This document shows, piece after piece, positions 19,163 to 27,432 of a stretch of 64,000 nt of DNA (positions are counted from its first letter, which is position 1; each line of letters starts with the position of its first letter). This DNA is from Solirubrobacterales bacterium. GTDB lineage: Bacteria; Actinomycetota; Thermoleophilia; Solirubrobacterales; JACPNS01. The stretch spans positions 118,975 through 182,974 of the forward strand of contig JACPNS010000016.1 of NCBI GenBank assembly GCA_016185345.1, in the 5' to 3' direction. The notes beneath the pieces were generated by a model. It did not search any database. It had not been told where the DNA came from and worked only from the letters and a program-made list of their open reading frames with translations. The position numbers were made by a program, and so were the translations under genes.

Positions 19163-20122
19163 AGCACGCTCATACCACTCCCAGGTGGCGGACAATCCTT
19201 CGGTCAGCGGCCAGGTCGGAGTCCAGCCGAGCCGTAGATCGATCAGGGTTGAGTCGAGATACTGGCGATCGATCTCGCCCTCGGGAATCCCGCGCCCCTG
19301 GATGTCCGGCTCGAGTGAGCTTCCGGCCACGTCGAGCATCGTGCGGACGATTTCAAGCACCGGCCACGGCCGACCGGCACCGGCGTTGAATGCCATTCCG
19401 ATGTTCGCGGGATCGCTCAAGCCGTCAGCAATCGTCAGGTACGCATCGACCGCGTCAGCGACGTAGACGAAGTCGCGCTCGGGCGAACCGTCGGATCGGA
19501 TGATCGGCGGCTGGCCGGCGTGAATCGCGCGCGCAAGCTCGGGAACAAGGCGTGAGAAATTGAAGTCGCCGCCACCGTAGACATTCGCCAGGCGGGTGAC
19601 TGCGACCGGGAGGCCGTAGGTCTCTGCGTATGAGCGCGCGACGAGATCGGCTGCAGCTTTAGAGGTGTCGTAAGGGAATGTCGGCTGGAGCTTCGCATCC
19701 TCGCGGTAAGGCAGATCTTCGTGTTGTCCGTAGGCCTTGTCGCTCGATGCAACAACAACGCGCTCGACCGTGGGCGCAAGCCGCGCGGCCTCGAGCAGGT
19801 TATAAGTGCCGCGAATGTTCGTCTCGAAGGTCGAGAGCGGCGAACGGTTTGCGACGGCCACGATCGCCTGCGCAGCCAGATGGAAGACCGTCGTAACCCC
19901 GTACTCGTTGAGCACGCGCAGGAGCGACTGGTGATCCGAGAGATCGCCGAGGGCCACGCTGCAGGCCGGCTCATCGTTCTCAAGCACGATCAAAGAATGC
20001 GCCGGGCGGTCGCGTCGCAGGATCACGACTTCCGCGCCCTCGGCGAGCAGGCGCTTGGTCAGGTGGCCGCCGATGAATCCGTAGGCGCCGGTTACGAAGG
20101 CGACCTCGCCGTTGCGCGTCAT
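19130..20122 (-). CDS. rfbG: NAD-dependent epimerase/dehydratase, probably CDP-glucose 4,6-dehydratase
   Basis: A 330-residue extended SDR enzyme. Rossmann motif VTGAYGFIGGHL at the N-terminus; catalytic Tyr/Lys in YDTSKAAADL; SSDKAYG is characteristic of the CDP-glucose dehydratase branch. It would convert CDP-glucose to CDP-4-keto-6-deoxyglucose. The upstream gene encodes the matching cytidylyltransferase and the two overlap by 4 bases (ATGA), which fixes the start at 20122 rather than at 20161. GDP-mannose dehydratase is a less likely reading. Confidence 0.87.
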   Translation of the reverse strand: MTRNGEVAFVTGAYGFIGGHLTKRLLAEGAEVVILRRDRPAHSLIVLENDEPACSVALGDLSDHQSLLRVLNEYGVTTVFHLAAQAIVAVANRSPLSTFETNIRGTYNLLEAARLAPTVERVVVASSDKAYGQHEDLPYREDAKLQPTFPYDTSKAAADLVARSYAETYGLPVAVTRLANVYGGGDFNFSRLVPELARAIHAGQPPIIRSDGSPERDFVYVADAVDAYLTIADGLSDPANIGMAFNAGAGRPWPVLEIVRTMLDVAGSSLEPDIQGRGIPEGEIDRQYLDSTLIDLRLGWTPTWPLTEGLSATWEWYERALPGVLAPDLG

Positions 20123-20874
20123 CGTGCGCCTTCGGTGGCCGCAGCGTGCGCGCCGAGCCATGGCGGTGTGCCGACTGCGCAGAGGCGGTTCAGTTCGATC
20201 GCGTCCTTGAAGGTGTCCATGCAGTCCCAGAAGCCGTCGTGTTTGAAGGCGTGCAGTTCGCCGGCGGCCGCGAGGTTCTCGAGCGGGCGCTGCTCAAACA
20301 CATCGTCGGGACCGACGAAATCGAGTGCGGCATCCTCGAGAAACATGAACCCTCCGTTGATCCAGTTCTCGAGCTTCGGCTTCTCGACGAATCCCGTGAC
20401 GCGGTCGTCTGCATCGAGGCGCGCCTCGCCCCACGGGCTGCGCGGGCGCACGACGGTGATTGTGGCGAGGCCCCCGTGCGCGCGGTGAAAGTCGAGCGAC
20501 GCTCCGAGGTCGATGTCTGCGACGCCGTCTGCGTAGGTCAGGGCAAAGGTTCCGCCGCGAAGACGATTACGAACGGCGTCAACGCGACCGCCGGTGGGAG
20601 TGTCCTCTGCAGTGTCGACGCACTCTGCCTTCCAGGCGCCTGACGCAACCTCCGGGAATCCGGAGACCGCGCCCGCAACCTGATCCGCCTGCCAGCCGGT
20701 CAGTAGCAGGAAATCGTCGAAGCCCTGGGCCGCGTAGAGCGCCATGACGTGCCAGAGAATCGGCACGCCGCCGACCGGCACGAGCGGCTTTGGCAGGTCT
20801 TCGTCGCCGCGCGAGATGCGTGTACCGCGGCCACCACAGAGAATGGCGACGCGCGGCAGGGGCTCAGCGTTCAT
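20119..20874 (-). CDS. rfbF: Glucose-1-phosphate cytidylyltransferase
   Basis: Makes CDP-glucose from CTP and glucose-1-phosphate. The 251-residue protein begins with the nucleotidyltransferase motif AILCGGRGTRISRGDEDLPKPLVPVGG, then LTYADGVADIDL, FVEKPKLENWINGGFMFLE and the family-typical C-terminal GFWDCMDTFKDAIELNRL. Family members are about 255 residues. It starts 12 nt after the sulfur-carrier gene stop, so it is probably cotranscribed with the riboswitch-controlled pair upstream, which is an unexpected grouping. Confidence 0.93.
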   Translation of the reverse strand: MNAEPLPRVAILCGGRGTRISRGDEDLPKPLVPVGGVPILWHVMALYAAQGFDDFLLLTGWQADQVAGAVSGFPEVASGAWKAECVDTAEDTPTGGRVDAVRNRLRGGTFALTYADGVADIDLGASLDFHRAHGGLATITVVRPRSPWGEARLDADDRVTGFVEKPKLENWINGGFMFLEDAALDFVGPDDVFEQRPLENLAAAGELHAFKHDGFWDCMDTFKDAIELNRLCAVGTPPWLGAHAAATEGAR

Positions 20875-20886
20875 GACAGCGCGGCT

Positions 20887-21165
20887 CTAGCAACCGCCGG
20901 CAACTGCCGGCAGAATCGTGACCTCGGCGCCATCGGCAACCGCAGTCTCGAGCCCGTCGCCGAAGCGAATGTCCTCGTCGGCGACGTAGACATTCACGAA
21001 GCGACGCAGCTCGCCATTCTCGCTGATGCGGTCCTTGAGATCGGGGAACTGTCCGTAGAGCGCGTCGAGCACCTCGGATACGGTGCCGCTGCTCTCTACT
21101 GAAACGGTCGCCTGGTTGTCTACGACGGGGCGCAACTGCGCCGGGATCTTGACTGTGACTGCCAT
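20887..21165 (-). CDS. MoaD/ThiS-family sulfur carrier protein ending in Gly-Gly-Cys
   Basis: A 92-residue ubiquitin-like protein. It has the beta-grasp pattern (VTVKIPAQLRPVVD, VSEVLDALYGQFPDLKDRI, FVNVYVADEDIRF, AEVTILPAVAGGC). Proteins of the CysO/MoaD group carry sulfur as a C-terminal Gly-Gly thiocarboxylate. Here one extra Cys follows the di-glycine, so a JAMM-type peptidase would have to trim it before activation. It lies 15 nt after the threonine-synthase-family gene, with TTAGGAGAA just upstream, and would be controlled by the SAM riboswitch. I saw no E1-like activator or JAMM peptidase in the window. A CysO- or MetO-like role is more likely than molybdopterin or thiamine synthesis. 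Confidence 0.88.
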   Translation of the reverse strand: MAVTVKIPAQLRPVVDNQATVSVESSGTVSEVLDALYGQFPDLKDRISENGELRRFVNVYVADEDIRFGDGLETAVADGAEVTILPAVAGGC

Positions 21166-21180
21166 GTGTGTTGCGTTCTC

Positions 21181-22413
21181 CTAAGCGGTTACTGGTGTCG
21201 GGACGAATTCATTGAATGCATCGACGGTCGGTTCGATCTCATACTTCTCGAACGTTCCGCGTGCCGCGTCGAGCGTCTTCAGGCCTTCGCCAGTGACATA
21301 CACAACCACGGTTTCATCGGGGTCGATCTCGCCACGTTCGGCAATTTTCTTGAGGCTCGCAACGGTCACTCCGCCAGCAGTCTCGGTGAAGACTCCGGTC
21401 GTGTGCGCGAGCAGCTTGATGCCATAACGGATCTCGTCGTCGGTGACCTGTTCGATCGTGCCGCCGGTTCCGCGCGCAACATCGAGCGCGTACGGGCCGT
21501 CGGCAGGGTTGCCGATTGCGAGCGACTTGGCGATCGTGTCGGGCTTGACCGGCTTGCAGAAGTCAACGCCTTCGTCGAACGCGTTCGCGACCGGGTTGCA
21601 GCCGGTTGCCTGCGCGCCATGGAAGACCGGCGTCTTGCCTTCGACGATCGCAAGGTCGATCCACTCGTTGAAGCCCTTGTAGAGCTTCGTGAACAGCGAG
21701 CCCGATGCAATCGGCGAGACGATGCGGTCCGGAAGCTTCCAGCCGAGTTGCTCCATCGCCTCGTAGGCGAGCGTCTTTGAGCCCTCGCTGTAGTACGGCC
21801 TCATGTTGATGTTCACAAAGGCCCAGTCGTATTCGGCAGACAGCTCGGTGCAAAGACGGTTGACATCGTCGTAATTGCCCTTGACGCCGACGAGCTCGGT
21901 GCCGTACACGCCGGTCGCGAGGATCTTCTGCTCTTCAAGATCGGTCGGAATGAAGACGTAACTGTCCAGGCCCGCTGCGGCGGCGTGCGCTGCAACGGCG
22001 TTGGCGAGGTTTCCAGTGGAGGCGCAGGCGATCACTTCGTAGCCCAGCTCCTGAGCTTTGGCCATCGCGACGCTCACTACGCGGTCCTTGAAGGAGTGCG
22101 TGGGGTTTGACGCCTCGTTCTTCACGTAGACGTTCTTCAAGCCGCCCAGGTACTCGCCCAGTCGCGGAGCGTGGATCAGCGGTGAGAGCCCGGTGGCCAG
22201 GCGCGACTTCGGGCGCTCGGTGAACGGGAGAAACTCGGAGTAACGCCAGATGCTCTGCGGACCAGACTGAATGGTTCGCTTCGCCTCCTCGACGTCCAGC
22301 CCTGAGTAGTCGTACACGACCTCAAGCGGGCCGAAGCACTCGCTGCATACAAACAGCGCCTCGAGCGGATACTTCTTGCCACATTCCTTACATTTGAGCG
22401 CATCTACAGCCAT
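21181..22413 (-). CDS. thrC: Threonine synthase-family PLP enzyme (possible O-phosphohomoserine-dependent homocysteine synthase)
   Basis: A 410-residue fold-type II PLP enzyme. The N-terminus has a four-Cys zinc ribbon (CKECGKKYPLEALFVCSEC). The PLP lysine is in NPTHSFKDRV, and CASTGNLANAVAAHAAAAGL binds the cofactor phosphate. By sequence it is threonine synthase, which acts on O-phosphohomoserine. Two facts suggest another or additional role: its leader carries a SAM-I riboswitch, and the next gene encodes a sulfur carrier. Both would fit homocysteine synthesis from O-phosphohomoserine. Neither hom nor thrB is adjacent. ATG 22413 follows AGAGG after 6 nt. Confidence 0.9.
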   Translation of the reverse strand: MAVDALKCKECGKKYPLEALFVCSECFGPLEVVYDYSGLDVEEAKRTIQSGPQSIWRYSEFLPFTERPKSRLATGLSPLIHAPRLGEYLGGLKNVYVKNEASNPTHSFKDRVVSVAMAKAQELGYEVIACASTGNLANAVAAHAAAAGLDSYVFIPTDLEEQKILATGVYGTELVGVKGNYDDVNRLCTELSAEYDWAFVNINMRPYYSEGSKTLAYEAMEQLGWKLPDRIVSPIASGSLFTKLYKGFNEWIDLAIVEGKTPVFHGAQATGCNPVANAFDEGVDFCKPVKPDTIAKSLAIGNPADGPYALDVARGTGGTIEQVTDDEIRYGIKLLAHTTGVFTETAGGVTVASLKKIAERGEIDPDETVVVYVTGEGLKTLDAARGTFEKYEIEPTVDAFNEFVPTPVTA

Positions 22414-22444
22414 TTGAAACCTCTATTCACTTGCGTCCTTAACG

Positions 22445-22475
22445 AAAAAACCCTCGACCGGATGGGCCGAAGGTT
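22445..22475 (-). terminator. Intrinsic terminator of the SAM-I riboswitch
   Basis: On the minus strand CCTTCGGCC (22473-22465) pairs with GGTCGAGG (22459-22452), with one bulged T and one G-U pair, followed by a run of six T (22450-22445). It lies between the aptamer and the thrC start and is the likely expression platform: SAM binding would favour this stem and stop transcription. Confidence 0.82.
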
Positions 22476-22494
22476 CACAAGGTGAGTCTTCGTC

Positions 22495-22613
22495 CACATC
22501 TCCAGCCGACGAGTCGGCTCTGGAATTGGCACCTTTTGCAGCTAAGTCAATAAAGACTGATGCAATGGTTGCCGGAGTGTCATAGGGCCAGTCCCTCAAC
22601 TCCTCTGGATGCG
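22495..22613 (-). ncRNA. SAM-I (S-box) riboswitch aptamer
   Basis: On the minus strand the conserved S-box core is present: CCAGAGGAGTTGAGGGACTG, then GGCCCTATGACACTCCGGCA followed by ACC, then AAGGTGCCAATTCCAGAG, a GCCGAC/GTCGGC stem, and GGAGATG. P1 forms between CGCATC (22613-22608) and GATGTG (22500-22495). The kink-turn and J-region bases of SAM-I are recognisable, unlike SAM-IV. It is followed by an intrinsic terminator and the threonine-synthase-family gene, so that operon should be switched off when S-adenosylmethionine is abundant. Confidence 0.93.
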
Positions 22614-22674
22614 TACAGCTATGTAGATCGATTGTAGCTTGCGCGGGGCGGGAAAGCGTCCTACGTTGGATTCA

Positions 22675-23325
22675 GTGCCATTCAAGGATCGAAAGCACGC
22701 TGGGCATGAGCTTTCCGAATCAGCAGAACTACAGGACCTAGGAAACCCTGTAATCGTCGCGTTACCGCGCGGCGCAGTTTCTGTTGCGCTGGAAATCGCT
22801 CGCAGGCTCGACGCACCACTAGCCGTGATGCCAGTCGAGGAAATTGCCACGCCCGGCAAGCCCGAGTACGTGGTTGGGGCAGTTGCTGAGAATGCGATCC
22901 ATGTGATCGACGCAGACGCACTAGCGGCGCTCGGCGTCACCGAAGATTCGCTTGCCGTGCGAGTCGCCGAAGCGACAGCCCGCATCGCGCGGCTTTCAAA
23001 GTTGTACCGGGGGGAAGATCACAACACGGCGGACGTCGCCGGTCGACCTGTTGTCGTCGTTGACGACGGGTCGGCCACGGCGCCGGCGCTGGAAGCAGTC
23101 GCGGTTGCGCTGGCGCGCTACAAGCCCGATTCGATCTATCTGGTCACCCCTGCGCCGCCTGACGACACGATTCAGGGCTACTGCAAGGTGATCAGCGTCG
23201 ACCGCGGGCCTGATGACGCAGATGGCATGGCATTGATCGGGCCCTGGTACGACGACCGCGCCGCTCCGAGCGACGAAGAGGCCGCCGAGATCGTCCACGA
23301 ATACACCGCTGCCCGCGCCCATTAG
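22675..23325 (+). CDS. Putative phosphoribosyltransferase-family protein
   Basis: A 216-residue type I PRTase-like protein: VIVALPRGAVSVALEIARRL, then VVGAVAEN and a PRPP-loop-like VVVVDDGSATAPALEA. The loop lacks the usual TG after the acidic pair (ATAPA instead of ATGAT), so activity is uncertain. GTG 22675 gives the usual family start (PFKDRKHAGHEL); the frame continues to 22639. It is divergent from the riboswitch operon. Relatives occur in actinobacteria as a stress-associated family of unknown substrate. Confidence 0.72.
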   Translation: MPFKDRKHAGHELSESAELQDLGNPVIVALPRGAVSVALEIARRLDAPLAVMPVEEIATPGKPEYVVGAVAENAIHVIDADALAALGVTEDSLAVRVAEATARIARLSKLYRGEDHNTADVAGRPVVVVDDGSATAPALEAVAVALARYKPDSIYLVTPAPPDDTIQGYCKVISVDRGPDDADGMALIGPWYDDRAAPSDEEAAEIVHEYTAARAH

Positions 23326-23427
23326 TCCGGGCCAGACGTTGCAACCAACAGGTAAGCCTCGTACCTGCCGATAAAATGGCTGCACCATGGCTCTTTCCAC
23401 GACAATTGACGAACCTCCGAGTCCGGC

Positions 23428-24435
23428 ATGGCGCGTATTCGCAACATGCCAGGACGGATTCGCCGTCGTGGAACTTCCGCTTCGGTAGAAGACCTCGTAC
23501 CCGAGATCAACGTTGAGCCCCGCGTCGAGCTGATCGAGCACGGCGGGATCCGTTGGTACAACATCGAGAAGCCCGGCCCCGCTGAAGAAGCGTGGCTCCA
23601 CGAGCACTTCGACTTCCACGAACTCGACCACGAGGACGTTCGTTCGCGCAACCAGCGCCCGAAGATCGACGAGTACGACGACTACCTCTTCATCGTGCTC
23701 CATCTTGCGATGTTCGACAAGCGCGTTGGCCGTTTGAACGCAGCTGAGCTGGACATCTTCATCGGCCCGGACTACGTGATCACGATCCCGAACGAGACGT
23801 TGAAGCCCGTCGAATACCTGTTCGAGCGCTGCAAGAGCCACGAGGAGACGCGTGAGCAGCGCATGGGTCAGGGCACTGGCTTCTTGCTCTACACAATCGT
23901 TGACGACGCGTTCGCGAGCTTCTTCCCGATGCTGCGCAAGATCGGTTTGAAGCTCGACTCGATCGAAGAGGACATCTTCATTGAGGAAGAGTCTCGCGGC
24001 GTCGTCCGCGACATCTCCAACGTCAAGCAGGAGATCATCAACTTCCGCAAGATCATTCGGCCGCAGCGCGCCGTGCTGCGTGACCTTGAGCGCGTCAAGG
24101 CTCGATTCCTCGCCGAGGACCTCGAGATCTACTTCGAAGACATCGTGGACGCCTCCGAACGCATGTGGGACATGCTCGAGAACTACAAGGAAGTTGTCGA
24201 GGCACTCGAGGCCACGAACGAATCGGTCATCAGCCACAACGTGAACGATGTGCTGCGAGTCCTGACGATCTTTTCTGTCTTCTTCCTGCCGCTGACGCTG
24301 ATCAGCGGAATCTTTGGAATGAACAACCTGATCCCGGGGCAAGGCACCGCGCTCGGGTTCTGGCTCGTGCTTGGCGGAATGATCGCCGTAGTCGGCTCGA
24401 TGGCGTTCTACTTCCGCAAGCGCGGCTGGCTCTAA
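23428..24435 (+). CDS. corA: CorA-family Mg2+/Co2+ transporter
   Basis: A 335-residue protein with a large acidic cytoplasmic domain, long helices (about 160-275) and two C-terminal membrane helices. The selectivity-filter signature GMN is in GIFGMNNLIPG, between TM1 (VFFLPLTLISGI) and TM2 (FWLVLGGMIAVVGSMAFYF). CorA pentamers import magnesium or cobalt. The Arg-rich start (MARIRNMPGRIRRRG) and weak ribosome site make the exact start uncertain; the next ATG is 18 nt on. Its TAA overlaps the stop of the convergent GGDEF gene. Confidence 0.93.
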   Translation: MARIRNMPGRIRRRGTSASVEDLVPEINVEPRVELIEHGGIRWYNIEKPGPAEEAWLHEHFDFHELDHEDVRSRNQRPKIDEYDDYLFIVLHLAMFDKRVGRLNAAELDIFIGPDYVITIPNETLKPVEYLFERCKSHEETREQRMGQGTGFLLYTIVDDAFASFFPMLRKIGLKLDSIEEDIFIEEESRGVVRDISNVKQEIINFRKIIRPQRAVLRDLERVKARFLAEDLEIYFEDIVDASERMWDMLENYKEVVEALEATNESVISHNVNDVLRVLTIFSVFFLPLTLISGIFGMNNLIPGQGTALGFWLVLGGMIAVVGSMAFYFRKRGWL

Positions 24436-26660
24436 CCCGCGAGCGCCTGGTCTGGACCGAGGCGTGGCGGGCGGTTTGCTGCTTCTGCGTCTTGCGGCGC
24501 GACCGAGACCGCATCCTTGCCGGCGTCCTTGCTCGTCCTGAGCGCGAGGTCGGCGGCGACCACGATGTCCTTCCAGCCATCGACGTGTTCCCACGTGGCG
24601 TATCCCATCGAAAGCGTGACGTTCGGCTCACAGAGAACGTTCCAGTCCACTGAGCCGATCGCAGCGCGGGCCTTGGCGGCGGTGCGCATGACGCTCGCGG
24701 CGTCGCCCTCTTCGATGATCACGGCAAACTCATCTCCGCCGATACGGCAGACCGTTACTTCATCGCCGATCGCGCCATCAAGCACTGCCGCGATCATCCG
24801 CAGCACCTCGTCGCCGGCCTTGTGGCCGCCGGACGAGTTGATCGTCTTGAAGTTGTCGACGTCGGCGAGGATCAATCCGCCGCCGTTGTAACCGGCTCCG
24901 TCGGCGTTACGAGGAAGCTCAGACTTCTCCGCAAGACTGCGTTCGAAGACCCGGCGATTGGCGAGCTTGGTCAACGCGTCAACGCGCGAGAGCTCCAAGG
25001 CCTCCCGCTCAGCTGCATCAGCACGCACGCGGTTGTAACGAAGGAGCGCAGCAATCACAAGCACCTCGCCGACAATCACGGACACGCCCGTGAAGTTCGC
25101 GGTCTGAACGTTGACCAGAAGAGTCGCGATGAGGATGCCCATCATCGCGCCGGTGCGCAGCGCCGCGTCGCGCGCGGAGAGCGCGTACGCGGCATGCGCG
25201 ACCACCAGGTAAGCGAGCGGCAGAATCGGCGTCGCGGCCCCGCCAGTCGCGTAGATCGCGGGTGCCGCGAGCAACACGGCCAATGTGTTGCTGAGGTTCT
25301 CGGCAACTCGCCTGCGCTCACCTGAAACCAAACCGAGTGCGCCTGCAACGGCAATGCAGATGCCCGACAGCGCCAATGCCAGGCGCGGGTGCACAGCCGC
25401 GCTATCACTGAATGCGGCTCCAGCGGCGATCATCGCTGCGGCCATCAGCCAGGCGATTGACGCGGCAGGAGCGGCGCCCGTCATGAGCGCTTCGAGACGC
25501 GAGCCTTGGTCTGCGGGCTCGTCGGAAAGTGAGCGGCCACCGGACGTGCCTGGCGTGGGTAGCCGCGGCGGGAGTGCCGCCTTGCTGTCGTACATTCGCG
25601 CATCGGCGACCTGCATCAGGTCATCGAGGGTGCGGCCATCTTGCGGATACACGGCCGTACCGATGCTTGCCGAGAGGTCAAACGCCGGCCTCTCAGTCTT
25701 TGCCCCCTGCTCGGTCAGGGCAATTGCGAACTCCGACTCAAACTCTTTCATGCGCTCGATGTCTGCGTCAGCAACGAGCACGGCGAACTCATCGCCCCCG
25801 ACGCGCGCGACTTGGTCCCCTCTGCCCGAGCAACGCAGCAGCGCGTCTGCCGTGCGGCGGATCAGCTGATCGCCGCCTGCGTGCCCGAAGACCGTGTTCG
25901 CCGCCTTGAGCCCATTGACATCAACGAACGCGACGCCGAGACGGCCGTCGGTTTCAGCGGCCTGCCCGACCGAGCGCTGAAGCTCATCGGCAAAGGTGTG
26001 GAGGTTTGCGACGCCGGTCAGCGGGTCGGTGAGCGCAAGCTCGCGCGCGCGCAGCTCGGCCTGTTGCGTGATGTGGCGGTGCCGGGCGATCAGAACGACC
26101 ATTGCCCACAGGACTGCAGTCATCACAAGTGCGCGCGGCAGGAAGCCCGACTGCGCCAGATCTGAGAAGTCGTAGAAGAACGGCGCCCACATGGCGATCG
26201 TTCCAAGCGCGACCAGGCGAGCGGCGTGCACCGGCGCCATGAAGTAGGCGCAGTAGAACATCCAGTTCGCAAACAGCCCGATGTCTGCCGAGTAAGCGCC
26301 GCCGGTGGTCGCGACCAGTGCTGCGGTCGCGACCCATCCGGAGACAACGACGAACTCTTCGGCGATACGGAAGGCGCGCCCGGAAAGGCGTGGGCCAACG
26401 AACAAGCACAGCAACGCCATCGTTGCAGTGACGGCCAAATACGCGTAGAACGCGGGCCGCGACATCGTCGCGCCGGCCGGGCCGTACTGCTGAACAGCAC
26501 CGATCGTCGCCTGGACCGCCCAGAGAACCGCACCGGTGATTGACCGGTTGCGGATGTCGGGATCGATCGTCATGCGACGCCTGAGCGCGGCCTGACCGCC
26601 GGAGTACTGCGGAGTCGCCGGCGTGGCCTCGAGGCTGGTGTTGTCGTAGGGCTTGTTCAT
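24432..26660 (-). CDS. Membrane protein with two membrane-GGDEF modules (probable diguanylate cyclase)
   Basis: About 742 residues from ATG 26660, which follows AAGGA; the frame is open to 26804, so starts at 26690 or 26723 are possible. The protein repeats one plan: five or six membrane helices then a GGDEF domain, followed by five or six more helices and a second GGDEF domain. Both active sites are intact: VGGDEF at about 287-292 after LTDPLTGVAN, and IGGDEF at about 640-645 after VDALTKLANRR. Neither has a canonical RxxD inhibitory site. It likely makes cyclic di-GMP. The hydrophobic parts have no recognised sensor name. Confidence 0.9.
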   Translation of the reverse strand: MNKPYDNTSLEATPATPQYSGGQAALRRRMTIDPDIRNRSITGAVLWAVQATIGAVQQYGPAGATMSRPAFYAYLAVTATMALLCLFVGPRLSGRAFRIAEEFVVVSGWVATAALVATTGGAYSADIGLFANWMFYCAYFMAPVHAARLVALGTIAMWAPFFYDFSDLAQSGFLPRALVMTAVLWAMVVLIARHRHITQQAELRARELALTDPLTGVANLHTFADELQRSVGQAAETDGRLGVAFVDVNGLKAANTVFGHAGGDQLIRRTADALLRCSGRGDQVARVGGDEFAVLVADADIERMKEFESEFAIALTEQGAKTERPAFDLSASIGTAVYPQDGRTLDDLMQVADARMYDSKAALPPRLPTPGTSGGRSLSDEPADQGSRLEALMTGAAPAASIAWLMAAAMIAAGAAFSDSAAVHPRLALALSGICIAVAGALGLVSGERRRVAENLSNTLAVLLAAPAIYATGGAATPILPLAYLVVAHAAYALSARDAALRTGAMMGILIATLLVNVQTANFTGVSVIVGEVLVIAALLRYNRVRADAAEREALELSRVDALTKLANRRVFERSLAEKSELPRNADGAGYNGGGLILADVDNFKTINSSGGHKAGDEVLRMIAAVLDGAIGDEVTVCRIGGDEFAVIIEEGDAASVMRTAAKARAAIGSVDWNVLCEPNVTLSMGYATWEHVDGWKDIVVAADLALRTSKDAGKDAVSVAPQDAEAANRPPRLGPDQALAG

Positions 26661-26741
26661 TCCATCCTTGGAATTCGTTGATCTCTTCATCGGCATTTCG
26701 TATACGAAAAGAGCACGGTTCATACATCTGTCTAGACGTCC

Positions 26742-26757
26742 GTTATGGGGCCATAAC
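26742..26757. promoter_or_regulatory. Operator-like inverted repeat between divergent genes
   Basis: GTTATGG-GG-CCATAAC is a 7-bp perfect dyad with a 2-nt centre, overlapping a second short repeat (ATGGGG...CCCCAT). It lies between the likely starts of the GGDEF gene and the sugar epimerase gene. It could bind a dimeric regulator. No protein is assigned. Confidence 0.35.
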
Positions 26758-26886
26758 CCCATCGGCAAGCGGTTTGCGGGGTGTATAGAACTTCTGTTGC
26801 CCAAGATTCAGCGCGTGTTAACCGCCCAGCAGAAGGGCGCGTCCAGACGCGATTGGATCTGCAGATATTCGGCTAGAGTCGCGCGC

Positions 26887-27432
26887 ATGTCAGACGCCGT
26901 AGACGCAGCATCAAGGATCGACGGAGTTGTCCTGAACGAGCTAGTTGTGCACGGCGACCATCGCGGTCGCGTGTTCGAAGGTTGGCGGGATTCATGGACC
27001 CCCTTCACGGTCAAGCAGCTCACCGAGGGCCGCGCGCAGGCTGGCGTGATGAAGGGGCTTCACCTTCATTACATACAGTGGGACTACTGGCGCGTCGTCA
27101 CGGGAAAGATGTTCGTCGGGCTCTATGACGCCCGTCCAGATTCTCCGACGCGCGGCGTCAGCACCAGCTTCATCATGAGCCCCGAGACGCCGAGCGCACT
27201 TTCGATTCCGCCAGGAGTCGCCCACGGCTACTACGCCGTCGAGGACCTCGAAATGATCTATCTGCTCAGCGAGGTCTACGACCCCGATGACGAGTTCGGC
27301 GTTCGAGCGGACAGTGTCGGAATCGACTGGCCGCACGTCGTTGCCGGCACTGAGCCGTTGATCAGCGAACGCGACATCAACTTGCCGACCGCCGAGGAGT
27401 TCGTGTTTGCTCCGCCTGCAGGTGCCGCGTGA
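26887..27432 (+). CDS. dTDP-4-dehydrorhamnose 3,5-epimerase-like cupin
   Basis: A 181-residue RmlC-family cupin. Family features: MKGLHLHYIQWDYWRVVTGK with the base histidine, FVGLYDARPDSPT, SIPPGVAHGYYAVEDLEMIYLLSEVYDP, and the C-terminal GIDWP. It should epimerise a nucleotide-linked 4-keto-6-deoxysugar, perhaps a product of the rfbF/rfbG pair, though those are 4 kb away and on CDP. The usual dTDP partner genes rmlA, rmlB and rmlD are absent here. ATG 26887 gives the normal length; longer starts run into the upstream spacer. The HIT gene overlaps its end by 4 bases. Confidence 0.82.
   Translation: MSDAVDAASRIDGVVLNELVVHGDHRGRVFEGWRDSWTPFTVKQLTEGRAQAGVMKGLHLHYIQWDYWRVVTGKMFVGLYDARPDSPTRGVSTSFIMSPETPSALSIPPGVAHGYYAVEDLEMIYLLSEVYDPDDEFGVRADSVGIDWPHVVAGTEPLISERDINLPTAEEFVFAPPAGAA

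Noticed and set aside
23386-23487. Short ORF starting at ATG 23386 upstream of corA
   Set aside because: It is in another frame, ends after 33 codons inside corA, and has no motif; it is probably chance.
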